Origin: Beutenbergia cavernae DSM 12333
Lineage (GTDB): Bacteria > Actinomycetota > Actinomycetes > Actinomycetales > Beutenbergiaceae
Direction: 5' to 3'
Assembly (NCBI RefSeq): GCF_000023105.1
Contig: NC_012669.1
Location: forward strand, 1,240,001 to 1,304,000
DNA length: 64,000 bases
A program made the position numbers and the translations under genes. The first letter of the stretch is position 1. Each line of letters starts with the position of its first letter. Shown here piece after piece: positions 44,408 through 52,181 of this stretch. The notes beneath the pieces are model-generated. The model had not been told where the DNA came from. It did not search any database and saw only the letters and a program-made list of their open reading frames with translations.

Positions 44408-45385
44408 ATGGCACGCTTTCTCATCCTCGGCGCCGGCCCGATCGGCGCGACCACCGCCCGCACCGTCGTCGACGACGGTCACGACGTCACGGTCGTGACC
44501 CGATCCGGCTCCGGGCCAGACCACCCGCGGATCACCCGCGTCGCGATGGACGTCGCCACCGGGCCGCTGCGCGACGTCGCGACCGGGCACGACGTCGTCG
44601 TCAACGCGCTGAACCTCCCGTACGCCGACTGGGCCGAGGGGTGGCCGCCGCTCCACGCGGCGATCATCGACGCCGCCGCGGCCGCCGGCGCGGACCTCGT
44701 GACCGTCGGGAACCTCTACCTGTACCCGGCGGGGACGAACCCGATGACCGAGCGGTCGCCGATCGACCCACCGACCCGCAAGGGGCGGATCCGCGGGCGG
44801 ATGTGGCACGAGATGCTCGCCGCCCAGTCCTCCGGGCGCGTGCGGGTGACGGAGGTCCGCGCGTCCGACTACGTGGGCGGCCAGGTCACCGGCCACCTGA
44901 CGGCCCACGCCGGGCCGCGGCTCGTCGACCCCGTGCTGCAGGGCCGCGTCGCGCGCGTGATCGGCGATCCCGACGCCGTGCACACCTGGACGGCGATCGG
45001 CGACATCGCCCGCGCCGTCGCGACGATCGCCCTCGACGACCGCGCCTGGGGTCGCGCGTGGCACGTGCCGAGCGCGCCCGCTCGCTCCATCCGCGAGGTC
45101 GCGCAGGACGTGGCGGCCGCCGGCGGCGCCCTGCCCGCACGAGTGCGGCGCCTCCCACGGCTCGCGATGCGCGCCGCCGGCGTCGTCCAGCCGCAGCTGC
45201 GCGAGGTCCTCGAGATGACGTACCAGTTCGACGCGCCGTTCGTCGCCGACCACGCGGAGACCGCCGCGACGTTCGGGCTGACGCCGACGCCGTGGGAGAC
45301 GACGATCGACGACGTCGCCCGGGCCGGGCTCGGGCGGCTCGGGCAGGGTACGGCCGCCAAGCCGGCCGTCGCGAAGCCCGTCTGA
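44408..45385 (+). CDS. NAD(P)-dependent epimerase/dehydratase-like protein (extended SDR)
   Basis: 325 residues. The Rossmann start 'FLILGAGPIGATTARTVVDD' has GxGxxG. 'DVVVNALNLPYADWAEGWP' and 'VTVGNLYLYPAGTNPMTER' follow; the catalytic Tyr-x3-Lys is not obvious ('LYLYPAGTNP' region), so it may be an atypical SDR such as an NmrA-like binder. 'WTAIGDIARAVATIALDD' is typical of the extended family. The ATG at 44408 is preceded by the weak site GGAGA. It is under a divergent TetR regulator with two matching operators, which suggests an inducible detoxification or biosynthetic step (inference). Confidence 0.82.
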   Translation: MARFLILGAGPIGATTARTVVDDGHDVTVVTRSGSGPDHPRITRVAMDVATGPLRDVATGHDVVVNALNLPYADWAEGWPPLHAAIIDAAAAAGADLVTVGNLYLYPAGTNPMTERSPIDPPTRKGRIRGRMWHEMLAAQSSGRVRVTEVRASDYVGGQVTGHLTAHAGPRLVDPVLQGRVARVIGDPDAVHTWTAIGDIARAVATIALDDRAWGRAWHVPSAPARSIREVAQDVAAAGGALPARVRRLPRLAMRAAGVVQPQLREVLEMTYQFDAPFVADHAETAATFGLTPTPWETTIDDVARAGLGRLGQGTAAKPAVAKPV

Positions 45386-45392
45386 GCGCTGC

Positions 45393-47078
45393 CTACGCGG
45401 GGGAGGCCGCCGTCGGCTGCGAGAGCGCCTCACGGAGCACGTCGAGGCCGACGGAGCCGACGTCGAGCGCGCGGCGGTGGAACGCCCGCAGGTCGAACGC
45501 GTCCCCGGCGACGGCTCGGGCGTCGTCGCGGATCTGCTCCCAGAGGCGCTGGCCGACCTTGTACGCGGGCGCCTGCCCGGGCCACCCGAGGTAGCGGTCG
45601 AGCTCGAACCGCAGGAAGCCCTCGGCCATGTTCGCGTTGGCGTCGAGGAACGTCCAGGCCTTCTCCGCGTCCCACGTGCCGCCGCCCCACGCCGACGGGC
45701 ACGGCTTGCCCAGGTGCACGCCGATGTCGAGCACCACGCGCGCCGCGCGGAGGCGCTGGCCGTCGAGCATGCCCATCCGGTCGGCCGGGTCGTCGAGGAA
45801 GCCGAGGTCGGCCATCAGCCGCTCCGCGTACAGCGCCCAGCCCTCGCCGTGCCCGCTGACCCAGCACAGCTGGCGGCGCCAGGTGTTGAGCAGCGCCGAG
45901 CGGTACACCGTCTGGCCGATCTGCAGGTGGTGGCCGGGAACGCCCTCGTGGTACACGGTCGTGCGCTCGCGCCACGTGCCGAACTCGGTGACGCCCTCGG
46001 GCACCGCCCACCACATGCGCCCGGGCCGCGAGAAGTCGTTCGTCGGCCCGGTGTAGTAGATCCCGCCGGACTGGGTCGGCGCGATCATGCACTCCAGACG
46101 CCGCACGGGTTCGGGGATGTCGAACTGCGTGTCCGCGAGCGCGGCGACGGCGGCGTCGGACGTGGTCTGCATCCACTCCCGCAGCGCGTCGGTGCCGTGC
46201 AGCTGCCGAGCGGGGTCGGCGTCGAGCCTGGCCATCGCCTCCTCGGGTGAGGTGCCGGATCCGTACAGCTCGGCGGCGACTGCGTCCTGCTCGGCGACGA
46301 TGCGGGCGAGCTCCTCGAGGCCCCACTCGTACGTCTCGTCGAGGTCGACCTGCGCGCCGAGGAACGTCCGGGAGAACCGCTCGTACCGCTCGCGGCCGAC
46401 GGCGTCCGCCTCGGGCGCGCGGGGCGCGAGCTCGTCGCGCAGGAACGTCGCGAGCTCGCCGTACGCGCCGCGCGCTGCGTCCGCCCCGGCCACCAGGGCT
46501 GCGGCGTCGCCGGCCTGGGCGCCGCGCTCGGCGAGCTGCGCCCAGAAGCTGTCGTCGCCCGCGAGCTCCTCGGCCTGCGCGATGCACGCGGCGACCTGCC
46601 GGGTCGCCGCGACGAGCCCGGTGGCCGCTCCTTCGCGCAGCGACTCCGTGAAGCCGTCGATCGCCGCCGGCACGTTCGCCATGCGGGCGGCGATCGTGGC
46701 CCAGTCCTCGGCCGTGTCCGTGGGCATGAGGTCGAAGATCTCGCGGATCCCCTGCAGCGGCGACGAGATGACGTTGAGGTTCGACAGGTCCTCGCCGGCG
46801 TCGTACAGCTCACCCTCGAGCCCCAGACGTTCGCGCATGGCCGCCTGCGTGACGGTGTCGACCTCGTCGATCGCGGCGATGCCGGCGAGCCTCCCGAGGA
46901 CGGCGGTGCGCTCCGCGTCCTGCGTGGCGAGCCCGGCCGGTGAGAAGTCGTCGAGCTCCGACTGGTCGCCCGGCAGGCCGACGTACGTCCGCAGCATCGG
47001 GCTCAGGCGCCCGAGCGTGGTGACGTAGTCCTCGGCGACGGCGTCGGTGGGGGTGCTGGCGCGTTCTGCTGTGGTCAC
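45393..47078 (-). CDS. DUF885 family metallopeptidase-like protein
   Basis: 561 residues of the DUF885 family, related to zinc carboxypeptidases. The zinc motif is 'VYHEGVPGHHLQIGQ' (HExxxHH form). 'SGHGEGWALYAERLMADLG' carries the third ligand region and 'RMGMLDGQRLRAARVVLDIG' is strongly conserved in the family. No signal peptide, so it acts in the cytosol, unlike some secreted relatives. GTG 47078 is chosen because TAGGCT ends 7 nt upstream; the longer frame adds a basic stretch without support. It is tail-to-tail with the oxidoreductase gene (7 bp) and divergent from the ThuA gene. Confidence 0.88.
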   Translation of the reverse strand: MTTAERASTPTDAVAEDYVTTLGRLSPMLRTYVGLPGDQSELDDFSPAGLATQDAERTAVLGRLAGIAAIDEVDTVTQAAMRERLGLEGELYDAGEDLSNLNVISSPLQGIREIFDLMPTDTAEDWATIAARMANVPAAIDGFTESLREGAATGLVAATRQVAACIAQAEELAGDDSFWAQLAERGAQAGDAAALVAGADAARGAYGELATFLRDELAPRAPEADAVGRERYERFSRTFLGAQVDLDETYEWGLEELARIVAEQDAVAAELYGSGTSPEEAMARLDADPARQLHGTDALREWMQTTSDAAVAALADTQFDIPEPVRRLECMIAPTQSGGIYYTGPTNDFSRPGRMWWAVPEGVTEFGTWRERTTVYHEGVPGHHLQIGQTVYRSALLNTWRRQLCWVSGHGEGWALYAERLMADLGFLDDPADRMGMLDGQRLRAARVVLDIGVHLGKPCPSAWGGGTWDAEKAWTFLDANANMAEGFLRFELDRYLGWPGQAPAYKVGQRLWEQIRDDARAVAGDAFDLRAFHRRALDVGSVGLDVLREALSQPTAASPA

Positions 47079-47085
47079 GACCGCG

Positions 47086-47091
47086 AGCCTA
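47086..47091 (-). promoter_or_regulatory. -10 hexamer TAGGCT, leaderless start of DUF885 gene
   Basis: On the reverse strand TAGGCT ends 7 nt before the GTG at 47078. Confidence 0.5.
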
Positions 47092-47130
47092 CGACGCCGG
47101 CGCGGGCTACCGGGTGCCAATCCGCTGGGG

Positions 47131-47156
47131 TAGCGTCGTCACTCGAACCGATTCGA
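47131..47156 (+). promoter_or_regulatory. -10 box and LacI-type operator before ThuA gene
   Basis: TAGCGT (47131-47136) is a possible -10. TCGAACCGATTCGA (47143-47156) is a perfect 5-bp inverted repeat around CCGA, close to the LacI-family AACCGGTT core. It would cover the predicted transcription start. No LacI gene lies in the window. Confidence 0.45.
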
Positions 47157-47199
47157 CGCCGTCGCGCGTCAGCCTCCCTTCCCGAACGGAGCCCCATCG

Positions 47200-47997
47200 A
47201 TGACGCTGCCCGAGCCCTCACCCCTTCGCGTGACCGTGTGGGGCGAGAACGTCCACGAACGGCGTGACGAGCAGGTCCGGGCGATCTATCCCGACGGGAT
47301 GCACACCGTGGTCGCCGACGCGATCCGTGAGCACCTCGGCGACGCCGTCGTCGTCCGGACAGCGACTCTCGAGGAGCCCGAGAACGGGCTCACCGAGGAG
47401 GTCCTCGCCTCCACCGACGTGCTCACCTGGTGGGGTCATGCCGCGCACGACGACGTGAGCGACGCCGTCGCCCAGCGCGTGCAGGAGCACGTGCTGTCGG
47501 GGATGGGCCTCATCGCCCTGCACTCCGCCCACTTCGCGAAGCCGTTCAAGCTCCTCATGGGGACCAGCTGCCGCCTGCGCTGGCGCAACGACCACGACCG
47601 CGAGCTGATCTGGACCGTGGACCCGACGCACCCGATCGCGGCGGGCGTCCCGCAGCCGCTCGTCAACGCCGAGGACGAGATGTACGGCGAGCACTTCGAC
47701 GTCCCGGCGCCGGACGAGCTCGTGTTCGTCTCCTCGTTCACGGGCGGCGAGGTCTTCCGCTCCGGTGGCGCCTGGAAGCGCGGCCACGGCAAGGTCTTCT
47801 ACTTCCGCCCGGGCGACCAGGACTACCCGGTGTACTACCAGCCGGGGATCCGGCGCGTGATCGCGAACGCCGTGGCGTGGGCGCGCCCCTCCCGCGCCGA
47901 GCGCGAGCTGCCGGGGATCTTCCGCGCCGACGTGCCGGCGATCGAGGCCGCCGCGCTCGAGCTCGCCGCGACCGACGGCGTCGCCTCGCCCGCGTGA
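47200..47997 (+). CDS. ThuA domain protein
   Basis: 265 residues, a ThuA-like (glutamine-amidotransferase-fold) protein associated with sugar utilisation. 'LRVTVWGENVHERRDEQVRA' at the start, 'DVLTWWGHAAHDDVSDAVA' and 'GLIALHSAHFAKPFKLLMG' form the pocket; 'VFYFRPGDQDYPVYYQPGI' ends the fold. Biochemical function is not established; in Sinorhizobium ThuA converts ketotrehalose-type sugars together with the ThuB oxidoreductase. The ATG at 47200 follows GAACGGAG. The downstream Gfo/Idh/MocA dehydrogenase overlaps its stop, an arrangement equal to thuA-thuB pairs. A LacI-type operator upstream fits sugar control. Confidence 0.88.
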   Translation: MTLPEPSPLRVTVWGENVHERRDEQVRAIYPDGMHTVVADAIREHLGDAVVVRTATLEEPENGLTEEVLASTDVLTWWGHAAHDDVSDAVAQRVQEHVLSGMGLIALHSAHFAKPFKLLMGTSCRLRWRNDHDRELIWTVDPTHPIAAGVPQPLVNAEDEMYGEHFDVPAPDELVFVSSFTGGEVFRSGGAWKRGHGKVFYFRPGDQDYPVYYQPGIRRVIANAVAWARPSRAERELPGIFRADVPAIEAAALELAATDGVASPA

Positions 47998-49091
47998 CGA
48001 CCTCACCGCGCCTCGTCGTCGTCGGCGCGGGCGGCATGGGCCGCGCCTGGATGCGGACGATCCTCGACGCCGACGGCGCCACGCTCGCGGGCGTCGTCGA
48101 TCTGCGGCCGGACGTGGCTCTCGCTGCGCTCGAGGACCTCGGCGCGTCCGACGTGCCCGCCGGCGACGACGTGGTGACGCTGGCGCGCGAGGTGGGCGCG
48201 GACGCCGTCGTCGACGTCGCGATCCCCGAGGCGCACCACGCCGTGACCACCGCCGCGCTCTTCGCGGGGTATCCCGTGCTCGGCGAGAAGCCGGCAGCCG
48301 TGGACGTGGCGCAGGCGCTCTCGCTCGCCGCTGCGTCGGAGGTCACCGGCCGGCTGTTCATGGTGAGCCAGTCGCGCCGCTGGAACCCGCACGTGGAGTC
48401 GCTGCGCGCTGCGGTCGGGACGCTGGGGGCCGTGGGCTCGGCGACCGCCGAGTTCTTCCGTGCCCCGCGGTTCGGCGGGTTCCGCGAGGCGATGGCGCAG
48501 CCGCTGCTCGTCGACATGGCGATCCACCACCTCGACGCGGCGCGGTACGTGCTGGGCGCCGAGGCGGAGTCCGTCTGGTGCGACACGTACAACCCGTCGT
48601 GGAGCTGGTACGACGGCGACGCCGCCGCGGTGGCCGTGTTCGAGATGGCCGGCGGCGCGCGGTTCTCGTACCACGGGTCGTGGTGCGCGCCGGGTGCGGA
48701 GACCTCGTGGAACGCGTCGTGGCGCATCGGCGGAGCGCTCGGCACGGTGACGTGGGACGGCGAGACCGCGCCGGTGGTGGATGACGGGGACGACGGCGGC
48801 CCGCACGCCGTCACGTCCGCTGCGCCCTCGGAGGGGATCGCCGCTGCGCTCGCGGCGTTCCTCGCCGCCCTGGCGGGCGGGACGACGCCGTCGGGCGAGA
48901 TCCACGAGAACGTGCGCAGCCTCGCGATGGTGGAGGCTGCGGTGGAGTCCGCGCGGACGGGGGAGCGGGTGCGGCTCGACGACCTGCTCGAGCGCGCTCG
49001 CGTCGACGCCGTCGCAGCCGAGGCGAACCCCGAGGTCCGTGCGGTGCTCGCCGGGTGGTCGTCGGTGCGCGAGGCGCTCGTCGCCCGCTGA
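47994..49091 (+). CDS. Gfo/Idh/MocA family oxidoreductase
   Basis: 365 residues. The N-terminal NAD(P) domain has 'RLVVVGAGGMGRAWMRTIL', then 'VVDVAIPEAHHAVTTAALF' and 'YPVLGEKPAAVDVAQALSL' (the EKP motif with the catalytic Lys). The C-terminal domain has 'QPLLVDMAIHHLDAARYVL', where D and H shape the sugar site. Substrate probably a sugar or inositol-like compound, possibly the partner step of the ThuA protein. The GTG overlaps the ThuA stop (GTGA), so the two are coupled. Repeat array 3 begins 5 nt after the stop. Confidence 0.92.
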   Translation: MTTSPRLVVVGAGGMGRAWMRTILDADGATLAGVVDLRPDVALAALEDLGASDVPAGDDVVTLAREVGADAVVDVAIPEAHHAVTTAALFAGYPVLGEKPAAVDVAQALSLAAASEVTGRLFMVSQSRRWNPHVESLRAAVGTLGAVGSATAEFFRAPRFGGFREAMAQPLLVDMAIHHLDAARYVLGAEAESVWCDTYNPSWSWYDGDAAAVAVFEMAGGARFSYHGSWCAPGAETSWNASWRIGGALGTVTWDGETAPVVDDGDDGGPHAVTSAAPSEGIAAALAAFLAALAGGTTPSGEIHENVRSLAMVEAAVESARTGERVRLDDLLERARVDAVAAEANPEVRAVLAGWSSVREALVAR

Positions 49092-49096
49092 CCCTC

Positions 49097-49205
49097 CGCG
49101 AGAGGATCTGTGCGCGACCGCGAGAGGGTCTGTGCGCGACCGCGAGAGGGTCTGTGCGCGACCGCGAGAGGATCCGTGCGCGACCGCGAGAGGATCGTGG
49201 CGCCA
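49097..49205 (+). repeat. 22-bp tandem repeat array 3 (5 units)
   Basis: Units at 49097, 49119, 49141 and 49163, read CGCGAGAGGRTCYGTGCGCGAC, plus a diverged fifth at 49185. CGAC replaces the CCAC unit ending of the other arrays. The array begins 5 nt (CCCTC) after the stop of the oxidoreductase gene. Confidence 0.92.
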
Positions 49206-49226
49206 CGGCACCATGGGGTGTGCGCG

Positions 49227-50114
49227 CTACGCGTCGGCCGGAGCGCTGCGACCCTGTCGTCGCGCGGCGAGGTAGCGGCGCGTGAGGCGCACCGTGTCGC
49301 GCCACGTCGGGCGCACCGGCCCGTCCTGCCGGAGCACGGCGTCGGCGCCGCCGTCCACGAACGCCACCTGACCCGTCATGAACGTGTTGTCGCGCCCGAG
49401 CTGCCACGCGAGAGCCGAGGCCACGCCGTCTACGGGCCCGGGGAAGCCGAGCGGCTGCGGCATGATCGCCACCGTCGCGCGCCGCTCGTCGGGATCGCCG
49501 AGCACCATCTCGTGCGCCGCGGCGGTGTCGACGACCCCCGGGGCGACGGCGTTCAGCGGGATCCCCGCGCCGGCCCAGTCCCGTCCGACAGCGTGCCGCC
49601 GCAGCCACCGGTTGAGCGCGAGCTTGGTCGAGCCGTACACGATCCGGCCGCGGCCCTTCGCGATGACGCGCTCCGCGGCGGCAACGGCCCGCGTCTCGTT
49701 CCCGGCGAGGCATGCCGCGACGACCCGGCGGTCCGTCGGCACGATCGAGGCGAGCGACGAGACGACGGTGACGCGCGGGGCGTCGCTCGCCGTCAGCAGC
49801 GGGCCGAGCCCGTCGAGGGTCGCCAGCGTCCCGAAGTAGTTGAGCCGCACGGTGACGGGGTCGAGCGCGCCGACGCCGGCCACCGCCGCCACGCCGTCGA
49901 TCCGACCGCCGGAGAGTCGGCGGACGTCGGCGACGAGCGACCGCCGCCCGTCGGGCGTCGCGAGATCCGCCGTGACCTCCGCGTCGAGCAGGTCGACCCC
50001 GATGACCTCGGCGCCGGAGGCCGTGAGGAGGTCGCGGAGCGCACCACCGATCCCGCCGGTGGAGCCGGTGACGACGTAGCGGCGATCGGTGTGGGGAGAA
50101 GTCAGTGCATTCAT
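49227..50114 (-). CDS. Short-chain dehydrogenase/reductase
   Basis: 295 residues. The cofactor motif 'YVVTGSTGGIGGALRDLLT' is TGxxGGIG. 'VTVVSSLASIV' carries the catalytic Ser and 'VYGSTKLALNRWLRRHAV' the Tyr-x3-Lys pair. 'AVAPGVVDTAAAHEMVLGD' and 'FMTGQVAFVDGGADAVL' complete the classical SDR fold. A C-terminal ~30-residue basic tail ('DTVRLTRRYLAARRQGRS') is extra. The ATG at 50114 lies inside the TGCA-repeat operator region; TACTGT ends 8 nt upstream. It diverges from a TetR regulator that probably controls it. Substrate unknown. Confidence 0.9.
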   Translation of the reverse strand: MNALTSPHTDRRYVVTGSTGGIGGALRDLLTASGAEVIGVDLLDAEVTADLATPDGRRSLVADVRRLSGGRIDGVAAVAGVGALDPVTVRLNYFGTLATLDGLGPLLTASDAPRVTVVSSLASIVPTDRRVVAACLAGNETRAVAAAERVIAKGRGRIVYGSTKLALNRWLRRHAVGRDWAGAGIPLNAVAPGVVDTAAAHEMVLGDPDERRATVAIMPQPLGFPGPVDGVASALAWQLGRDNTFMTGQVAFVDGGADAVLRQDGPVRPTWRDTVRLTRRYLAARRQGRSAPADA

Positions 50115-50153
50115 GCATCGATACAGTAGTGCATCGCTGCAGAAGTGCACCGA
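50106..50153. promoter_or_regulatory. Operator of TGCA words at 8-bp period between SDR and TetR genes
   Basis: TGCA occurs at 50106, 50114, 50130, 50138 and 50146, and TACA at the missing 50122 position. This gives six consecutive 8-bp units. Pairs form TGCA-N4-TGCA palindromes. The region covers the SDR start codon and its -10 box and ends 8 bp before the TetR -10 box, so a bound TetR protein could block both. Confidence 0.6.
50123..50128 (-). promoter_or_regulatory. -10 hexamer TACTGT, leaderless start of SDR gene
   Basis: On the reverse strand TACTGT ends 8 nt before the ATG at 50114 and lies within the TGCA operator. Confidence 0.4.
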
Positions 50154-50160
50154 CAGGCGG

Positions 50161-50166
50161 TAGAGT
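50161..50166 (+). promoter_or_regulatory. -10 hexamer TAGAGT, leaderless start of TetR gene
   Basis: TAGAGT ends 7 nt before the GTG at 50174 and overlaps an alternative GTG at 50165, which argues against that earlier start. Confidence 0.45.
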
Positions 50167-50173
50167 GCGGCCC

Positions 50174-50761
50174 GTGGAGGGCACCGGCAGGCGGGAACGC
50201 AAGAAGCAGCAGACGCGGGACGCCGTCGTCGCCGCCGCCACCGACCTCTTCGCCACCCGCGGCTTCCGGCAGACAACGGTCGCGGACATCGCGGCCGCCG
50301 CCGACATCGCTCCCCGCACCTTCTTCCTCCACTTCGCGTCGAAGGAGGACGTGCTGTTCGCTCACGTCGAGGACTTCGTGGCCGAGGCGGCGAACGCGAT
50401 CCGGGCGGCGCCCCAGGGGGCGGACCCGGTCGACGCCGTGGTGGGCGCCGTCGAGCTGCTCGTCGCCCACTTTCCCGAGATCGCGGCGCTCGCCGTCGAC
50501 CGCTCACGGGTGCTGGGCGCCGTCGCCGGTGTGCCGGTCTCGTTGCTGCGTCGACTCGTGCGCGCCCACGCCGCGCTCGTCGCGGCGGCCGAGGACCGCT
50601 TCGGCGACGCCGTCGACGCGGTCGAGCTCGGGGCGCTCGTCGGGGCGGTGCTGGGCGCGGCCTCGTCCGCCGCCCGCGCACGCCCCGGTGCCGATGCCGG
50701 GGCGGCGCAGGCGGCGATGCGCACGGCGGTGCGGCGCGCCGCGCAGGGCTTCCGCGATTGA
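50174..50761 (+). CDS. TetR family transcriptional regulator
   Basis: 195 residues. The N-terminus 'RRERKKQQTRDAVVAAATD' leads into the HTH 'TTVADIAAAADIAPRTFFLH' with 'FASKEDVLFAHVEDFV', which is characteristic of TetR proteins. The C-terminal ligand domain is Ala-rich and typical in length. It is encoded divergently from an SDR gene, with 59 bp between starts that contain the TGCA operator. Repression of the SDR and of itself is inferred. GTG 50174 is set by the TAGAGT hexamer. Confidence 0.9.
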   Translation: MEGTGRRERKKQQTRDAVVAAATDLFATRGFRQTTVADIAAAADIAPRTFFLHFASKEDVLFAHVEDFVAEAANAIRAAPQGADPVDAVVGAVELLVAHFPEIAALAVDRSRVLGAVAGVPVSLLRRLVRAHAALVAAAEDRFGDAVDAVELGALVGAVLGAASSAARARPGADAGAAQAAMRTAVRRAAQGFRD

Positions 50762-50822
50762 GTGGAGCGGGCGGGCGGGAGGATGCTCGTGACGAGGTCG
50801 AGCACGTGAGGAGGGCCGACGA

Positions 50823-52172
50823 GTGTCCGAGCCGGGTGCGACGACGGCGGAGCGACGGCGTGATCCCGGCGACTGGAGCCTGCTGAGCGAGGGGGTCTGC
50901 GCGCATTTCCGGACCGGCTCGTTCGCCGTCGGCGCCGAGCTCGCCAAGGCGGTCGTGACCCTGGTGCCGGCAGATGCCGTGCGGGTGGCGATCGACGTGC
51001 GCCGCCGCGGGGTCACCGTGCGGCTGCCGGCCGACGGTGCCGGTGAGGGCGACGGCCGCCTGGAGGCGGGCACCGCGGCCCGGATCTCCGCCGTCGCCCG
51101 ACGGCTGCACGCACCCTCGGACTCGTCAGCGCTCCAGTCCGTGGAGGTGGCGATCGACGCGTCGGACGTCCCGGCCGTGCTGCCGATGTGGCAGGCGGCG
51201 CTCGGCTACGAGGCGAACGGCGACTCGCTCGTCGACCCGCGCGGGCGGAACGCCACGTTCGTGTTCCGGCCGGGTCATGAGCCAGACGGACGCCGCCATC
51301 GTGTCCACATCGACCTCGCCACGCCGTACGACCTCGCGGACGCTCGCCGTGCTGCGGCGCTGGCGGCGGGAGGCCGCGTCGTCACGGCCGCCCGGCCGTG
51401 GGTGATCGCTGACGCGGAGGGGAACGAGACCTGCGCCGGCGGCGCGAACCCGGATCTCGTGCCCCGTGCCCCGGGCGAGCGCGAGGGCTGGGACGGCGAT
51501 CTGGCCGAGGCTGCCGACGAGCCGGCCGAGGTCGGCTGGCGCGAGTTCCACGAGACCGCCGGCGTCGCCGACTGGCGGATGCTCGACATGGGCGCCACTG
51601 CGTTCTTCCGAGCCGGGAGCCTGGCTGCGGGCGCCCGGCTCGTGCGCGAGGTCAGCGTCCTGCCCGGCCTCGGCGACCGCCGGCCGGAGCTCGATCTCCG
51701 GCCGGACGGCGTCACGGTCCGCCTCATCACGCTGACGCCGACGTTCGGCGGGCCGGCAAGCAGGCAGGACGTCGTGCTGGCGCGGGAGATCTCGACCATC
51801 GCCCGCGCTCTCGGCCTCGTCGCGGACCCGACCGGTGTGCAGAGCCTGCTCGTCGCGATCGACGCTCTCGACATCCCCGCGGTGAAGGGGTTCTGGGGCG
51901 CCGCCCTCGGCTACGAGCCTCGACCTGACACCGACCAGGACCTCCTCGACCCGCTCGGCCACTGCCCGGTCGTCTGGTTCCAGCAGATGGACGAGCCGCG
52001 GGGGCAGCGCAACCGGATCCGGCTCGAGGTCACGGTCCCGGCCCAGCACGCGGCTGCCCGCGTGCTGGGCGCCGTCGCCGCCGGTGGGCACGTCGTCGGG
52101 GACGAGGGGCCGGACAGGACGCTGATCGCCGACGTCGAGGGAAACGAGCTGTGCCTGGCCGCGGCGCGATGA
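50823..52172 (+). CDS. Duplicated pterin-dehydratase-like/VOC fusion protein
   Basis: 449 residues built as PCD-VOC-PCD-VOC. Each half has a domain related to 4a-hydroxytetrahydrobiopterin dehydratase (about 15-100 'GVCAHFRTGSFAVGAELA'; 235-330 'GATAFFRAGSLAAGARLV', 'GVTVRLITLTPTFGG') and a glyoxalase-like domain (about 105-210 'VAIDASDVPAVLPMWQAAL'; 340-449 'VAIDALDIPAVKGFWGAAL'). The HHP signature expected in pterin dehydratases is absent: 'LVPADAVRVAID' in the first half and 'LGDRRPELDL' in the second. Single PCD-VOC proteins are common in actinobacteria; this is a tandem duplication. GTG 50823. It lies 61 bp after the TetR gene and may be co-transcribed. Confidence 0.8.
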   Translation: MSEPGATTAERRRDPGDWSLLSEGVCAHFRTGSFAVGAELAKAVVTLVPADAVRVAIDVRRRGVTVRLPADGAGEGDGRLEAGTAARISAVARRLHAPSDSSALQSVEVAIDASDVPAVLPMWQAALGYEANGDSLVDPRGRNATFVFRPGHEPDGRRHRVHIDLATPYDLADARRAAALAAGGRVVTAARPWVIADAEGNETCAGGANPDLVPRAPGEREGWDGDLAEAADEPAEVGWREFHETAGVADWRMLDMGATAFFRAGSLAAGARLVREVSVLPGLGDRRPELDLRPDGVTVRLITLTPTFGGPASRQDVVLAREISTIARALGLVADPTGVQSLLVAIDALDIPAVKGFWGAALGYEPRPDTDQDLLDPLGHCPVVWFQQMDEPRGQRNRIRLEVTVPAQHAAARVLGAVAAGGHVVGDEGPDRTLIADVEGNELCLAAAR

Positions 52173-52181
52173 GGCGATCGC

